DNA of 64,000 nt, from NCBI RefSeq assembly GCF_028595305.1, contig NZ_JAQQXS010000004.1:62001-126000 (forward strand), written 5' to 3'. This document shows positions 63,446 to 64,000 of the stretch, piece after piece (the first letter of the stretch is position 1; every line of letters starts with the position of its first letter). The notes below the pieces were generated by a model, which saw only the letters and a list, made by a program, of their open reading frames with translations, did no database searches and was not told the DNA's origin. The position numbers and the translations under genes are program-made. The stretch is from Roseateles koreensis (GTDB lineage: Bacteria > Pseudomonadota > Gammaproteobacteria > Burkholderiales > Burkholderiaceae_C).

Positions 63446-64000
63446 TGCGAATTCTCGTCACTGGCGCGGGCGGCTTCGTCGGCCGAGGCCTGATGGAGCG
63501 GCTGCTGGGCGGGGCGCTGGGTTTCGATGTCGATGAGGTCATCGCAGTCGATCAGCAACTTGATCCTTCGGTTTCCTGGCATGCCGACCCTCGGGTGACG
63601 GCCAAGACCATCGACTTTGCGTCTGCAGAACTGCTGCAGGTGTTGGCCGCTCGCCCTTGCGACCTGGTGTTTCACCTGGCCAGCGTCCCGGGGAGTCTCG
63701 CGGAACGTGAGCCGACGCTCGGGAAGCGCGTGAACCTTGAGGCAAGCCTCACGCTGTTCCACCACCTTGCGGCGCACCGCCGTGCGGCACCGCTCCGCGT
63801 CGTATTCGCCAGCACCGTGGCTGTCTATGGCACGGTTACATCGCACGCCCACGGACGCATGGACGAAGACCATCCGACTTCGCCGGAACTGAGCTATGGG
63901 GCTCACAAGTTGATGACCGAGGTGCTGCTCGGGGATCTCAGCCGCCGTGGTGAACTGGACGCGGTGTCGCTTCGGCTGCCCGGGATTGTCGCGAGACCCT
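63445..64000 (+). CDS. NAD-dependent epimerase/dehydratase (extended SDR), 5' part
   Basis: The frame from ATG 63445 runs off the window, so 185 residues are visible. Rossmann motif VTGAGGFVGRGL (GxxGxxG), FHLAS and the active-site SYGAHK (YxxxK) with upstream FASTVAVYG (Ser) are all present. The sequence is of the DenD (D-erythronate dehydrogenase)-like branch. It is the last visible gene of the operon; the C-terminus is missing because of the window edge. Confidence 0.88.
   Translation, partial: MRILVTGAGGFVGRGLMERLLGGALGFDVDEVIAVDQQLDPSVSWHADPRVTAKTIDFASAELLQVLAARPCDLVFHLASVPGSLAEREPTLGKRVNLEASLTLFHHLAAHRRAAPLRVVFASTVAVYGTVTSHAHGRMDEDHPTSPELSYGAHKLMTEVLLGDLSRRGELDAVSLRLPGIVARP

Overview
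This window reads as chromosomal DNA of a betaproteobacterium of the order Burkholderiales, probably a Comamonadaceae-like or Sphaerotilaceae-like genus. The evidence is high GC, densely packed operons, a PEP-CTERM protein, DUF2917 beside a GcvA-type LysR gene, an ahcY-tlyA-metF operon behind an SAH riboswitch, dapF-DUF484-xerC, and an Lrp gene divergent from glmS. No rRNA, tRNA, CRISPR array or intact transposase gene was recognised. No database search was run; names rest on motifs, length and context.

Bases 1-35400 are mainly core genome. The left edge holds the C-terminus of Sua5/TsaC, then a degenerate SGNH lipoprotein, then the tightly coupled operon tsaB-rimI-udg-like-midA. Next come cca, a PEP-CTERM protein, a glutathione transferase, a soluble lytic transglycosylase, two separate 5-formyltetrahydrofolate cyclo-ligase genes, a LysR/DUF2917 pair, tfoX-like, pepQ, an S53 protease and ompW. 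The methyl cycle follows (metF, tlyA, ahcY with its SAH riboswitch, later metK), with a HAD phosphatase, a YcaQ-family glycosylase and a response-regulator diguanylate cyclase between. After these are two LpxL/M-type acyltransferases, dapF-DUF484-xerC, an unrecognised repeat-containing outer-membrane-like protein, rlmI, an Lrp regulator and glmS.

Bases 35400-37740 are accessory. The C-terminus of glmS has the conserved attTn7 sequence. Twenty bases after its stop lies a TGTTGAT terminus with four TnsB-site-like repeats, two pairs each 20 bp apart. I read this as one end of a Tn7-like transposon, without tns genes in view. The stretch then carries a VOC protein and a GNAT acetyltransferase behind a structured leader and a promoter whose operator core equals the SoxR box.

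Bases 37740-46690 are a complete high-affinity potassium system, kdpFABC plus kdpDE, on the minus strand. A TorF-family porin gene sits between kdpC and kdpD, and a 31-residue membrane microprotein precedes kdpF. From 47147 to the right edge a NodD/FdeR-like LysR regulator diverges from a single long operon of at least 13 genes: DUF1302, DUF1329, YCF48-like and RND/MMPL genes (envelope handling of a hydrophobic compound), then an exported metallo-hydrolase, an FrsA-like alpha/beta hydrolase, an extradiol dioxygenase, a Rieske ferredoxin, an FAD hydroxylase, an MFS carrier, a cyclase-family hydrolase, a cupin, an FAH-family hydrolase and an SDR dehydrogenase. The logic is uptake, hydroxylation, meta-cleavage, C-C hydrolysis and processing of an aromatic compound. 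A NodD-like regulator and a nod-box-like site suggest a flavonoid or similar plant phenolic, but the substrate is inferred.
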